Source: Lysobacterales bacterium (GTDB taxonomy: Bacteria > Pseudomonadota > Gammaproteobacteria > Xanthomonadales > Rhodanobacteraceae). Taken from it: a DNA stretch of 64,000 bases. The translations under genes were made by a program, and so were the position numbers. The notes under the pieces are model-generated. The model was not told the origin of the DNA and did no database searches. It was given only the letters and a program-made list of their open reading frames with translations. Positions 1-9,227 of this stretch are shown piece by piece (the first letter of the stretch is position 1; each line of letters opens with the position of its first letter). The stretch lies in NCBI GenBank assembly GCA_016707485.1, contig JADJHN010000002.1:310001-374000 (forward strand), written 5' to 3'.

Positions 1-1340
1 GGCTGGCCAAACGCGCGGAACTCGAGAACTATGTCAGTTATGTCGGCTCGGGCACGCCGCGTTTCTACCTGCCGCTCGATCAACAACTGCCGCAGGCCGG
101 CTTCGCCCAGTTTGTCCTGCTCACCCACGGCAATGCCGAACGGGAGAGTCTGCGCAGCGAACTGATTCGCCTGTTCGAGGTCGATTTTCCGGACCTGCGC
201 GCCCGCGTGATCCGCCTCGAAAACGGCCCACCGGTCGGCTATCCCCTGCAATATCGGGTATCCGGTGCGGAGATCACCGTCGTCCGCGAGCTGGCGCGCA
301 AGGTGGCCGATGTGGTTCGCGCGAATCCGAACACGCGCAACGTCAACCTGGACTGGGAAGAGCCAAGCAAGGTCATCCGCCTGCTCATCGATCAGGATCG
401 CGCGCGCGTGCTCGGGGTCACCTCCGAGGATGTTGCCACCTTCCTGCAGAGCTCGCTGAACGGCGTGCCGATCGCCACCTATCGTGAGCGTGACCAACTG
501 ATCGGCGTGCTCCTGCGCGGGCCGGCGGTCGAGCGTGCGCAGCTGAGTCTGCTGCAGAGCCTGTCCATGCCGACCGCCTTCGGCAAGAGCATCCCGCTCG
601 GCCACATCGCGACCATCGAATACGGCTTCGAGGACGGCATCATCTGGCGCCGCGACCGCTTGCCGACGGTGACCGTGCGCGCCGACATCGAGGGCAAGCT
701 GCAGCCGGCCAGCATCAATGCCCAGATCAGCCCGACCCTGGATGGCGTACGCGCCGAGCTGCCCGAGGGCTATCGCCTGGTGACTGGCGGCTCGGTCGAG
801 GAATCGGCCAAGGGCCAGGGCTCGGTCAACGCCGGCATCCCGCTGTTCCTGATCGTCGTGTTCAGCGTGTTGATGCTGCAATTGCGCAGTTTCCAGCGCG
901 TCCTGCTGGTCGTGCTGACCGCACCGCTGGGCCTGATCGGCGTGGTCTTGTTCCTGCTCGTGCTGCGTGTGCCATTCGGTTTTGTTGCCATGCTCGGCAC
1001 GATCGCCATGTTCGGCATGATCATGCGCAACTCGGTGATCCTGGTGGACCAGATCGAACAGGACATCGGCGCCGGCCATCGTCCCTGGGACGCAATCGTC
1101 GATGCCACGGTGCGCCGCTTCCGGCCCATCGTGCTGACCGCGGCGGCGGCGATCCTGGCGATGATTCCACTCTCGCGCAGCGCGTTCTTCGGGCCGATGG
1201 CCGTCGCCATCATGGGCGGACTGAGCGTGGCAACGGTACTGACCCTGTTGTTCCTGCCGGCCCTCTACGCGGCCTGGTTCCGCGTCCGCCGCGACAGCCA
1301 GCCGCGCCCGCTGGCAGACCCCTTGCAAGCGGCCCGATGA
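1..1340 (+). CDS. RND efflux transporter permease, C-terminal part (partial)
   Basis: The frame is open from the left edge of the window, so the gene begins outside it. About 445 C-terminal residues are present. They read as an AcrB/MdtB-type (HAE1) inner-membrane proton-driven drug transporter: first the docking and porter region (a GTPRFYLPLDQQLPQ-like segment near the edge), then a cluster of hydrophobic helices with LMLQLRSFQR, RVPFGFVAMLGTIAMFGMI and the RFRPIVLTA segment typical of the last RND helices. Such pumps work with a periplasmic adaptor and an outer-membrane TolC; a TolC gene lies 1.2 kb downstream on the same strand. The family is clear, but the substrate cannot be read from the sequence. 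Confidence 0.93.
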   Translation, partial: LAKRAELENYVSYVGSGTPRFYLPLDQQLPQAGFAQFVLLTHGNAERESLRSELIRLFEVDFPDLRARVIRLENGPPVGYPLQYRVSGAEITVVRELARKVADVVRANPNTRNVNLDWEEPSKVIRLLIDQDRARVLGVTSEDVATFLQSSLNGVPIATYRERDQLIGVLLRGPAVERAQLSLLQSLSMPTAFGKSIPLGHIATIEYGFEDGIIWRRDRLPTVTVRADIEGKLQPASINAQISPTLDGVRAELPEGYRLVTGGSVEESAKGQGSVNAGIPLFLIVVFSVLMLQLRSFQRVLLVVLTAPLGLIGVVLFLLVLRVPFGFVAMLGTIAMFGMIMRNSVILVDQIEQDIGAGHRPWDAIVDATVRRFRPIVLTAAAAILAMIPLSRSAFFGPMAVAIMGGLSVATVLTLLFLPALYAAWFRVRRDSQPRPLADPLQAAR

Positions 1341-1397
1341 CGGACGCCGATGCGGCGCATCGGTCCACACATATGAATTTTCCGACGAGAGGCAGAC

Positions 1398-1868
1398 ATG
1401 GGTGAGGCGGCACGGGCACTGGGTCGCGCGAACGCAGGCGATCCGCACGACTGGCCATTGCGCCTGGCGCAACAGGCACTGGCCGCGCTGCTGGATGGTG
1501 GCGAGCGCCTCGGGCGATTCCGCGGCGCCAGCCTGCGCGCCAGCGCACGCACCCGCGTGTCCGCTCTGTCCGGGGACGACCGCGGACGCCTCGAACGCTG
1601 GTTGGCGTTGCAACTTGCAACGGGCCCGATGGCCGCCGCATCCACTGGCCTGGATCTGCTCGCCAGCGTGGAGCCTACCCTGCCGGGAGCTGTGCGCGCG
1701 CAGTTGCCTGCGGCATTGGCGTCCAGCGGGCGCAGCCTGGTGGCCAACCCGGCCGCGCCATGCGGACGTTGGTCCGGCGCGACCACGTTGCGGCCAGTCC
1801 GGCAAAGTGACGCAGGCGGTTTGCCGCCCGTCGACAGACCTTCTATGCTTTCGCCCCTTTTTCCCTGA
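1398..1868 (+). CDS. Hypothetical Ala/Leu-rich protein
   Basis: An ORF of 156 codons lies between the RND gene and the methyltransferase gene, with a purine-rich GAGAGGCAG stretch just before its ATG. The first 120 or so codons have the G/C-ending codon use of the neighbouring genes and an Ala/Leu/Arg-rich, probably helical composition (WPLRLAQQALAALLDGG). The last 30 codons look less coding, so the gene may be truncated or read into the next leader. No domain is recognised. Overlapping ORFs on both strands make it uncertain; it could be the remnant of a regulator. Confidence 0.4.
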   Translation: MGEAARALGRANAGDPHDWPLRLAQQALAALLDGGERLGRFRGASLRASARTRVSALSGDDRGRLERWLALQLATGPMAAASTGLDLLASVEPTLPGAVRAQLPAALASSGRSLVANPAAPCGRWSGATTLRPVRQSDAGGLPPVDRPSMLSPLFP

Positions 1869-1882
1869 AGCGGAATCCACTG

Positions 1883-2542
1883 ATGTCCACGAATCTCGAG
1901 TTGGCCCGCGACAACATGGTCGAGAACCAGATTCGCACCTGGGAAGTGCTCGATCCGCGCGTGCTCGCCGTCCTCGCCCGCCTGCGCCGCGAGGATTTCG
2001 TTCCGGAGCGCTACCGCGACATGGCCTTTGTCGATGTCGAACTGCCGCTCGGCCACGGCGAGATCATGCTGAAACCGGTCATCGAGGGCCGCATTTTGCA
2101 GGCATTGGCGATCGAACCCGGACAGCGAGTGCTCGAAATCGGCACCGGATCGGGCTTCATGGCCGCCTGCCTGGCCGAACTCGGCGCCGACCTGACCTCG
2201 GTCGAACTCCATGCCGATCTCGCCGCGTTGGCGCGCCGCAACCTCGACAACGCCGGACTTTCGCGGGTTCGCGTGGAAGTCGGCGAAGCCGTGAAAGCCT
2301 ATGAGCCGACAACGACATTTGATTGCGTGGTACTGACTGGCGCGGTTTTTGCGTTGCCCGAACGCATCAAGAGCTGGGTCAAGCCCGGTGGACGCCTGTT
2401 TGCGGTCAGCGGTGAATCGCCGGCAATGCAGGCCTTATTGCACACGCGCATGGATGACAGCCACTGGCAGACTGAGAGCCTGTTCGAGACCGATATTCCC
2501 TATCTGACCCACGCCGCGCCGCCAGCACGATTCACGCTCTAG
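1883..2542 (+). CDS. Protein-L-isoaspartate O-methyltransferase family protein
   Basis: This 219-residue SAM-dependent methyltransferase resembles the PIMT family (COG2518), which methylates abnormal isoaspartyl residues for repair. SAM-binding motif I, VLEIGTGSG, is at residues 83-91 and is followed by an acidic turn (TSVEL) that would contact the ribose. The N-terminal NMVENQIRTW segment is typical of the version found beside tolC in Xanthomonadales. The length matches the family. The ATG follows a GAAGCGGA stretch. tolC starts 42 bp downstream, suggesting co-transcription. Whether it is a true repair enzyme or a divergent paralogue is not certain, so no symbol is given. Confidence 0.85.
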   Translation: MSTNLELARDNMVENQIRTWEVLDPRVLAVLARLRREDFVPERYRDMAFVDVELPLGHGEIMLKPVIEGRILQALAIEPGQRVLEIGTGSGFMAACLAELGADLTSVELHADLAALARRNLDNAGLSRVRVEVGEAVKAYEPTTTFDCVVLTGAVFALPERIKSWVKPGGRLFAVSGESPAMQALLHTRMDDSHWQTESLFETDIPYLTHAAPPARFTL

Positions 2543-2584
2543 GCAAAGTCGGGCCGGCTACAGCAAATCCCCGAGGATAAACCG

Positions 2585-3970
2585 ATGAATGCTTTCCGTC
2601 CCTTGTCACTCGCCCTGGCTCTCGTGCTTGGCACAGGGGCCTCGCTGGCCCGTGCCGACGACTTGATCCAGATCTATGGCGAGGCGCGCGCGTCCGATCC
2701 GCAACTGGCCGGTGCCGAAGCGACCAACCAGGCGAACAGCGAGAGTGTCGACCAGGCGCGCTCGGCATTGCTGCCGCAGATCGGTGCTTCGCTGGCCTAT
2801 TCGCAAAGTCATGGCAGCAGCGGCGGCCCGCAGTTCGTCACCAACGAGGATGGCAGCCAGAGCCTGGTCAACGTGACCAGCTCGGCGGACAACTACAGCC
2901 GGACCCTGAGTGGCCGCCTCGACCAGAGCATCCTCGACCTGAGCAAGTGGACGGCGCTGAAATCCGCGCGGGCGACGGTCAAGTCGAGCGATGCCACCTA
3001 CGAGGCCGCCCAGCAGGATCTGCTGATTCGCGTGGCCACGGCGTATTTCGACGTGCTCACCGCCGAGGATGCGCTGCGCTTCGCCCAGGCCAACGAACAG
3101 GCGCTCAATCGGCAGATGGAGCAGGCCCAGCAACGCTTCGACGTCGGCCTTTCGGCAATCACCGACGTGAATGACGCCAAGGCTCAGCACGATACCGCCG
3201 TGGCCAGTGTCATCACCGCGCAGAACACGCTGGATGACAACAACGAAGCCCTGCGCCAGCTCACCAACAAGGAGCCGGGCGAACTCAAGAAGCTGCGCGA
3301 CAAGCTGCCGCTGGACAAGCCCAATCCGGAGAATCCCGAAAGCTGGGTAGCGGTGGCGGTCGAGCAGAACCCGGTGCTGAGTTCCTACGCCTACAGCCTG
3401 GAGGCGGCCAACGCGAATATCCAGACCGCCCGCTCCGGCCATTTGCCGACGATCAACGGCCAGGTACTTTATTCAAAGAGTCCTCGCTGGAGCGACACCA
3501 GCGCGTCGAGCTTCAACGATGCCTTCCACACCAACAGCGAGAGCTGGTCGACTTCGGTCGGCCTGACCCTCAACGTGCCGATTTTTTCCGGCGGTTACAC
3601 GCAATCGCGCGTGCGCCAGTCGATTTACACCCGCGATGCCGCGCAGGACCAGTTCGAACTGCAGAAGCGCCTGATCGAACGCAGCACGCGCAACAGCTAT
3701 CGCGCCGTGATTGCCGGAGCAAGCCAGGTTGAGGCGACACGCCAGGCGGTGGTTTCGGCGCAGAGTTCGCTGGATGCCACCCAGGCCGGTTACGAAGTCG
3801 GCACCCGTACCATCGTCGATGTGCTGATCAGCCAGCAGCAGTTGCTGTCGGCGCAGAGCAGCTACTCGCAGGCGCGGCACGCCTTCGTCCTCAATGGCCT
3901 TCGGCTCAAGCAGGCGGCCGGCATCATCGAGGTCAAGGATCTCGAAGCGGTCAACGCCCTGCTCGAATAG
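2585..3970 (+). CDS. tolC: TolC family outer membrane channel protein
   Basis: A 461-residue outer-membrane efflux protein. It opens with a clear signal peptide (residues 1-24, cleavage after SLARA), then shows the two tandem OEP repeats of the TolC fold: long coiled-coil helices rich in Gln/Ala/Asp (QANEQALNRQMEQAQQRFDVG) and beta-barrel segments. The second repeat carries LNVPIFSGGYTQSRVRQS, and the family-typical YEVGTRTIVDVL follows. The protein would form the trimeric exit duct for type I secretion and RND or ABC pumps. GAGGA lies before the ATG. The truncated RND pump upstream may be a partner. Confidence 0.95.
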   Translation: MNAFRPLSLALALVLGTGASLARADDLIQIYGEARASDPQLAGAEATNQANSESVDQARSALLPQIGASLAYSQSHGSSGGPQFVTNEDGSQSLVNVTSSADNYSRTLSGRLDQSILDLSKWTALKSARATVKSSDATYEAAQQDLLIRVATAYFDVLTAEDALRFAQANEQALNRQMEQAQQRFDVGLSAITDVNDAKAQHDTAVASVITAQNTLDDNNEALRQLTNKEPGELKKLRDKLPLDKPNPENPESWVAVAVEQNPVLSSYAYSLEAANANIQTARSGHLPTINGQVLYSKSPRWSDTSASSFNDAFHTNSESWSTSVGLTLNVPIFSGGYTQSRVRQSIYTRDAAQDQFELQKRLIERSTRNSYRAVIAGASQVEATRQAVVSAQSSLDATQAGYEVGTRTIVDVLISQQQLLSAQSSYSQARHAFVLNGLRLKQAAGIIEVKDLEAVNALLE

Positions 3971-3973
3971 AGC

Positions 3974-4001
3974 GGGAATGGGGAATGGGGAGTCGGGAAT
4001 C
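3974..4001 (+). repeat. Tandem heptamer repeat GGGAATG x4
   Basis: Four adjacent 7-bp units follow the tolC stop: GGGAATG, GGGAATG, GGGAGTC, GGGAATC. Short G-rich repeats of this kind occur between genes in Xanthomonadales. This copy lies in the gap between the convergent tolC and waaA genes. No coding role is visible. Confidence 0.7.
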
Positions 4002-4147
4002 GGAACAACGCTTTCTCGCCATGCTTGCCCCTGGCCTTGAACCCGACATCTTCGGCTCTTGCGCTTCTTTTATCAGCGGACGCACTCGTGACATTCGCGC
4101 CGGTCTGTACGACGGCGCATTGGCAGTACCGGTTGCAAAGCAGTCGG

Positions 4148-5437
4148 TCAGAGCGTCACCGGCTGACCGGCCACCACCTGCTCGACAATCTGCACGGTGC
4201 GCGCGACCGCACCGCGTTCGCGTTCGAGCACGTGTTGCGCGGCCTGGCCCATCGCCACGCGCTCCTGCTCGCGGGCGAACAGGCGGATCAGCGCGGCGCC
4301 CAACTCGGTTTCATCGGCGACGCGCAACACGGCCTTCGCCTCGATCAGCTTGGCGGCGACTTCTTCGGTGTTGAAGGTATGCGGACCGACGATCACCGGC
4401 TTGCCGAGCGCAGCCGGTTCGAGCAGGTTGTGGCCGCCGATCGGTTCCAGGCTGCCGCCGACAAAGGCGATATCGGAAGCCGCGTAGAACTGCAGCAGTT
4501 CGCCCATCGTGTCGACGACGAAACACTGGCAGCGATCATCCGCCGTACCGTCCTCACTGCGCACGCGCGTGCTGAAGCCAAGTGCCCGGCAGGCGCCGAG
4601 CACCGGCCGGAAGCGCTCGGGATGGCGCGGCACCAGTACCAGCAAGGCATCCGGAAAGCGTTGCAGGACGGCACTGTGCGCCTTGAGCACGGGCAACTCC
4701 TCGCCTTCGTGCGTGCTTGCGGCAATCCACACCGGCCGGCGCGTGCCCCAGGAATCGCGCAAGGCGGTGCCATTGGCGACCAGGCTGGCCGGCACCGGCA
4801 TGTCGAACTTGAGGTTGCCGATCACGGCGAGGCGGGTCACCGCCGCACCCAGCGTGCGCAGGCGATCCGCATCCAGCGGCGACTGCGCGGCAACGAAATT
4901 CGCGCAGCGGATGGCGCGGCGTGCCAGCGGCCGCACCGGGCCATAACCTTTCAGGCTGCGCTCGGAAAGCCGTGCATTGGTGACCACGACAGGGATGCCG
5001 CGCTCACGGCAGGTGATGAACAGGTTCGGCCAGATCTCGGTTTCCATGATCACCGCAAAGCGCGGGCGGATGCGATCGAGAAAGCGCTTTACCGAGGCCG
5101 GCAGGTCATACGGCAGGTAGACGTGGAATACGCGATCGCCGAACAGCTTCTGCACGCGCTCGGAACCGGTCGGGGTTACCGTGGTCACCACCATCGGCGC
5201 ATCCGGATATTTCAGCATCAGCGCCTCGATCAGTGGCACCGCGGCATTCACCTCGCCTACCGACACCGCGTGCACCCAACTGCTGTCGTGCATTTCCGGT
5301 GCCGGGAAAAAGCCGAAGCGCTCCCTCCAGCGCGACAGGTAACGGCGATAACGCAGTCCACGCGCGGCCAGCCGGTACAGGATCACCGGCGTCATCAGGT
5401 ACATGGTCAGCGTGTACAGCAGGCGCAGCACCGGCAC
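4148..5437 (-). CDS. waaA: 3-deoxy-D-manno-octulosonic acid (Kdo) transferase
   Basis: A 429-residue Kdo transferase (GT30), which moves Kdo from CMP-Kdo to lipid IVA in LPS core synthesis at the inner membrane. The N-terminal membrane helix (residues 5-25) precedes HAVSVGE, whose glutamate (E62) matches the catalytic base of the family. METEIWPNL and the late GGSLEPIGGHNLLEPAALG block (CMP-sugar binding) are both present. The length is normal. The gene is convergent with tolC and divergent from an LpxL-type acyltransferase 82 bp away, so two lipid A steps share an intergenic promoter region. Confidence 0.96.
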   Translation of the reverse strand: MPVLRLLYTLTMYLMTPVILYRLAARGLRYRRYLSRWRERFGFFPAPEMHDSSWVHAVSVGEVNAAVPLIEALMLKYPDAPMVVTTVTPTGSERVQKLFGDRVFHVYLPYDLPASVKRFLDRIRPRFAVIMETEIWPNLFITCRERGIPVVVTNARLSERSLKGYGPVRPLARRAIRCANFVAAQSPLDADRLRTLGAAVTRLAVIGNLKFDMPVPASLVANGTALRDSWGTRRPVWIAASTHEGEELPVLKAHSAVLQRFPDALLVLVPRHPERFRPVLGACRALGFSTRVRSEDGTADDRCQCFVVDTMGELLQFYAASDIAFVGGSLEPIGGHNLLEPAALGKPVIVGPHTFNTEEVAAKLIEAKAVLRVADETELGAALIRLFAREQERVAMGQAAQHVLERERGAVARTVQIVEQVVAGQPVTL

Positions 5438-5519
5438 GGCCCGTGATCGGACAAGGCCGCGAAGTATACGGAGTCTGCGCGACGTAGGCAGAATCCGGCC
5501 TGCCCGCCATAATCCGCCG

Positions 5520-6449
5520 ATGACTTCGCGCCTGCCCCGCTTTCACTTTCGCCTGCTCGGTCCGCGGCATTGGCCGGCATGGATCGGCCTCGGCCTGCTC
5601 TGGTTGCTGGCGCAGCTTCCATACCCGTTGCTGATGCGCGTGGGCGCAGGCCTCGGCTGGCTGATTGCGCGCCTGCCCGGCTCGCGCCGGCGCATTGCCG
5701 AGCGCAATCTGCAACTGTGCTTCCCGAAGCTCGACAGCCGGCAGCAGGCAGCCCTGCTGGAACAGAGCCTGCGCGACGTCGGCCTCATGCTGGTGGAGTT
5801 CGCCCTGGCCTGGATGGGCACGCGCAAGGCGATCCTGCGCGTGCCGGCGACCATCGAAGGACTCGAACACCTCGCGGCAGCAAGCGTGCGTGGCCAGGGC
5901 GTGCTGCTCACCGGCGCGCATTTCTCCCACCTCGAGCTGGCCGGTCGCCTGCTCGTCGAACACGCCGGCATCGAGCTTGCCGGGATGTACCGCGAGCATG
6001 GCGACGCCGCATTTGAATGGGCGATCCGACGGGCGCGGGCGCGGTATGCGGCAACCATGTTCACCAAGAACGAAGTGCGCGGCTGCGTGCGCTACATGAA
6101 AGCTGGCGGGCGCATCTGGTATGCCCCGGATCAGGACATGCGCGGCAAGGATACGGTGTTCGTGCCGTTTTTCGGCATCGATGCCTCGACCCTCACCGCG
6201 ACCCATCACCTGGCCCGGCTTTCCGGTGCCTGCGTGATTCCGTTTTTCCATCGGCGCCTGGATGGCAGCGGTTATGCGCTGCGCCTGGAAGCGCCGCTGG
6301 CGGATTTTCCGGGTCAGGATGTCAGCACCGACACGGCACGCATCAATGCGATGATTGAGCGCATGGCACGCGAAGCACCAAGCCAGTACCTTTGGATACA
6401 TCGGCGCTTCAAGTCCAGGCCGCCAGGCCAAGCATCGCTTTACGAGTGA
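5520..6449 (+). CDS. Lipid A biosynthesis acyltransferase (LpxL/HtrB family)
   Basis: A 309-residue member of the lysophospholipid/lipid A late acyltransferase family, which adds a secondary acyl chain to Kdo2-lipid IVA at the inner membrane. A hydrophobic helix (residues 19-45) anchors the N-terminus. The catalytic HX4E motif is H134-E139 in GAHFSHLE, followed by MYREHGDAAFEW and a DQDMRGKDTVFVPFFG substrate-pocket segment. The ATG at 5520 was chosen because the longer frame upstream runs into the waaA leader and lacks family character. Lauroyl versus myristoyl specificity cannot be decided here. Confidence 0.93.
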   Translation: MTSRLPRFHFRLLGPRHWPAWIGLGLLWLLAQLPYPLLMRVGAGLGWLIARLPGSRRRIAERNLQLCFPKLDSRQQAALLEQSLRDVGLMLVEFALAWMGTRKAILRVPATIEGLEHLAAASVRGQGVLLTGAHFSHLELAGRLLVEHAGIELAGMYREHGDAAFEWAIRRARARYAATMFTKNEVRGCVRYMKAGGRIWYAPDQDMRGKDTVFVPFFGIDASTLTATHHLARLSGACVIPFFHRRLDGSGYALRLEAPLADFPGQDVSTDTARINAMIERMAREAPSQYLWIHRRFKSRPPGQASLYE

Positions 6450-6473
6450 ACGACAGCTGATGGGGAGTGGTGA

Positions 6474-9227
6474 ATGGGCTTGATCTGGATTGTCGGGGGC
6501 GCGCTGCTTGGAGCGATCCTGTGCACGACCTTTGCACGCGAATCGAGCACCCTGTTCGGGCTGCTGTTCGGTGCCGGCTTCGGCTATCTGCTGTGGCGGC
6601 TGGGCGATCTGGCCCGACGCCTGCGCGAAGGCGAAGAGCGCCTCGCTGCCCTCGAACAGACGCAATTGCGCGCCGGCATCACCCGCAGCCAAGCGCGTGC
6701 GACGGGAGAAGCAACGCTCGACCTGCGCGAAATCGCGCCGGTGCCGGTGCCTTCGTCAGCTCCCTTTTTCGGCGCGACCGCCGCCGCTGAGGAGCTGATC
6801 GCGACCGAGGAAACACTCGACATCGGGCTGGTGCCAGCTGCGCCTCCCGCGCCACCACCCGTGCCGACCGTGGACAGGTCACGCACGGCGCGCCCGGTAT
6901 TCGACGAGCAGCCACAACACTGGCGCGAGGAACCCTCCAGCGACCTCTTCGCCGGGATCACGCGCTGGTTCACCGAAGGCAATGTGCCGGTCAAGGTCGG
7001 CATGCTGGTGTTGTTTGCCGGCGTTGCCGCCTTGCTCAAGTACGCCGCCGACGAGGGCTGGTTCACCTTCCCGATCGAGTTCCGCCTGATCGGCATCGCC
7101 CTTGCGGCCACCGCCGCACTCGTGTTTGCCTGGCGACAACGCGAGGCGCGGCGGGGCTTTGCGCTGAGCCTGCAGGGTGGCGCGATCGGCATCCTGCTGC
7201 TCACCGTGTTCGCTGCCTTCCGTCTGTATCACCTGCTGCCGGCCGGTCCGGCGTTCGCCCTGATGCTCGTGCTCGTGGCCGGCGTATGCATGCTTGCCGT
7301 GTTGCAGGACGCGCTAGCCCTGGCCGTGCTCGGCATCCTTGCCGGCTTTGCCGCACCGATCCTGATCTCGACCGGCAGCGGCAACCATGTCGCGCTTTTT
7401 TCGTACTACGCCCTGCTCAACACCGCCATCTTCGCGATTGCCTGGCAGCGCGCCTGGCGCGTGTTGAACCTGATCGGATTCTTTTTCACCTTTGCAATCG
7501 GCACACTCTGGGGCGTGCTCCGCTATCGTGCGACCCTGTTCGACAGCACCGAGCCTTTCCTGCTGCTGTTTTTCGCCATCTACCTTGCCGTGCCGATCCT
7601 GTACGCACTGAAACGCTCGCCGGAAAAGCGTACAGGCATCGATGGCACCCTGCTGTTCGGCAACCCGCTGGTCGCATTTGCCTTGCAAGGCGCGCTGCTC
7701 GAATGGGAACGCACGCCCCTGGCGATTTCCGCGCTCGTGCTCGGCCTCGTCTATCTCGTGCTTGCGGCCAGTCTGATCCGCCGCGTGCGCGTGCTTGGCG
7801 AAGCGTTCGCCGTGCTCGCCCTGGGATTCTCGACGCTGGCGGTGCCGCTGGCCCTGTCGGCGCGCACCACCGGCTGCATCTTTGCCCTCGAAGGCGCGGC
7901 ACTGGTCTGGCTTGGCCTGCGCCAGCAACGGCGACTGCCACGCTGGATCGGCCTGCTCCTGCAACTGCTCGCGGCGGGCGCATTCGTGATCGCGTTCGAA
8001 TGGGGCCATGTGGCGAATATCACCGCCATTGCCAATGGACACTTTGCCGGCGCCATGCTGATCTGCCTCGGCGGCCTGGTCTGCGCGTGGCTCTATCAGC
8101 GTGCGCGTCCCGGCCACCCCTTGAGCAACCTGCTGTATCTGTGGGGCCTGTGCTGGTGGTTCGGTGCCTGGCTGGTTGAAATCGATCGCTTCGTGCCCTC
8201 GGCGAAGGAGTTTGCCGCGATCCTCACCCTGCTGGCGCTCAGCGCCTGGCTGGCCGCCGAAGCTGCCCGCCACTGGCAACGCCTGATCCTGCTGCTGACC
8301 ACGACGACCCTGTTCTGGCTGATCATTCCATTGAGCATCCTCATCGCCTTCGATGGGCGCATTTTTGGAGACTGGAACCTCTTTGCCTATGCCGTGCTGG
8401 GTCTGGCCGGATGGCGCAGCCTGGCCTGCCTGCGCGACAGCCAGGCGGCCGTGCAAGCGGCCACGCACCTGGCCTGGTTCTGGATCTGGACGGCGGTGTT
8501 TGCGCTGCGCCTGGCCGAACTCGGTAACGATGCCAACCTCGGCAACGGCTGGCTGATGGCGTTGATCGCGCTGCCCTTGCTGGTTGCGCTCCTGCTTGCA
8601 TTGCGGCGGCCCGCCTGGATATCCGCACCGCTGTCCGCGGCGTTTCCCGGTTACCGCGGCGGCCTCCTCGGTACCCAGGTGTTCGTACTTGGCGGCTTGC
8701 TTGGCATCAGCCTGTTCGTGGAGGGAGCCAGCGATCCGCTGCCCTGGTTGCCCATCCTCAATCCGCTCGAGTTGTTCCAGTTCGGCGCCTTCGTCCTGCT
8801 TGCGCAGTGGCTGGTCGACGCCGAGGCGCCCGAAGCATTCCGGGACAACCGCCCTGCCCTGCTCTCGATTGCCGGATTCCTGTTGATCACCGCCGCCACC
8901 CTGCGTGCCGCGCATCACCTGGGCGACGTGCCGTGGTCACACGGCTTGCTCAGCGCCACCCTGTCGCAGACCAGCCTGACCGTGGTCTGGAGCATTCTTG
9001 GCGTGGCCGGCTGGGTTCTCGGATCGCGGCGCGGCAAGCGTTCGCTGTGGCTGGCCAGCGCGATGCTGATGGCGGTGGTGCTGGCCAAGCTGTTGCTGGT
9101 CGACCGCCAGCACCTGGGCAACCTGTTCGGCATCGCCTCGTTCATCGCCTACGGCCTGCTTTGCACCCTGGTCGGCTATCTCGCCCCGGCGCCGCCGCGA
9201 ACCCTCACTGCAGAAAAAACCGCATGA
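6474..9227 (+). CDS. DUF2339 family polytopic membrane protein
   Basis: A 917-residue predicted integral membrane protein of the DUF2339 family (COG5373). The N-terminus has one short helix, a charged coiled segment (LARRLREGEERLAALEQTQ) and a Pro/Ala linker to about residue 140. After the family signature around VKVGMLVLFAGVAALLKYAADEG (residues 176-198) comes a long series of about 25 or more hydrophobic helices to the end. Its stop overlaps the start of the next gene (ATGA at 9224-9227). This DUF2339/DUF3999 pairing recurs in other gammaproteobacteria, which suggests the two products work together in the envelope. No reaction is known. Confidence 0.9.
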   Translation: MGLIWIVGGALLGAILCTTFARESSTLFGLLFGAGFGYLLWRLGDLARRLREGEERLAALEQTQLRAGITRSQARATGEATLDLREIAPVPVPSSAPFFGATAAAEELIATEETLDIGLVPAAPPAPPPVPTVDRSRTARPVFDEQPQHWREEPSSDLFAGITRWFTEGNVPVKVGMLVLFAGVAALLKYAADEGWFTFPIEFRLIGIALAATAALVFAWRQREARRGFALSLQGGAIGILLLTVFAAFRLYHLLPAGPAFALMLVLVAGVCMLAVLQDALALAVLGILAGFAAPILISTGSGNHVALFSYYALLNTAIFAIAWQRAWRVLNLIGFFFTFAIGTLWGVLRYRATLFDSTEPFLLLFFAIYLAVPILYALKRSPEKRTGIDGTLLFGNPLVAFALQGALLEWERTPLAISALVLGLVYLVLAASLIRRVRVLGEAFAVLALGFSTLAVPLALSARTTGCIFALEGAALVWLGLRQQRRLPRWIGLLLQLLAAGAFVIAFEWGHVANITAIANGHFAGAMLICLGGLVCAWLYQRARPGHPLSNLLYLWGLCWWFGAWLVEIDRFVPSAKEFAAILTLLALSAWLAAEAARHWQRLILLLTTTTLFWLIIPLSILIAFDGRIFGDWNLFAYAVLGLAGWRSLACLRDSQAAVQAATHLAWFWIWTAVFALRLAELGNDANLGNGWLMALIALPLLVALLLALRRPAWISAPLSAAFPGYRGGLLGTQVFVLGGLLGISLFVEGASDPLPWLPILNPLELFQFGAFVLLAQWLVDAEAPEAFRDNRPALLSIAGFLLITAATLRAAHHLGDVPWSHGLLSATLSQTSLTVVWSILGVAGWVLGSRRGKRSLWLASAMLMAVVLAKLLLVDRQHLGNLFGIASFIAYGLLCTLVGYLAPAPPRTLTAEKTA

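Noticed and set aside
4025..5446. 473-codon plus-strand ORF
   Set aside because: Antisense shadow of waaA, which has clear family motifs.
7314..8918. 534-codon minus-strand ORF
   Set aside because: Shadow of the DUF2339 gene. Gln/Gly/Glu-rich with no protein-like pattern.
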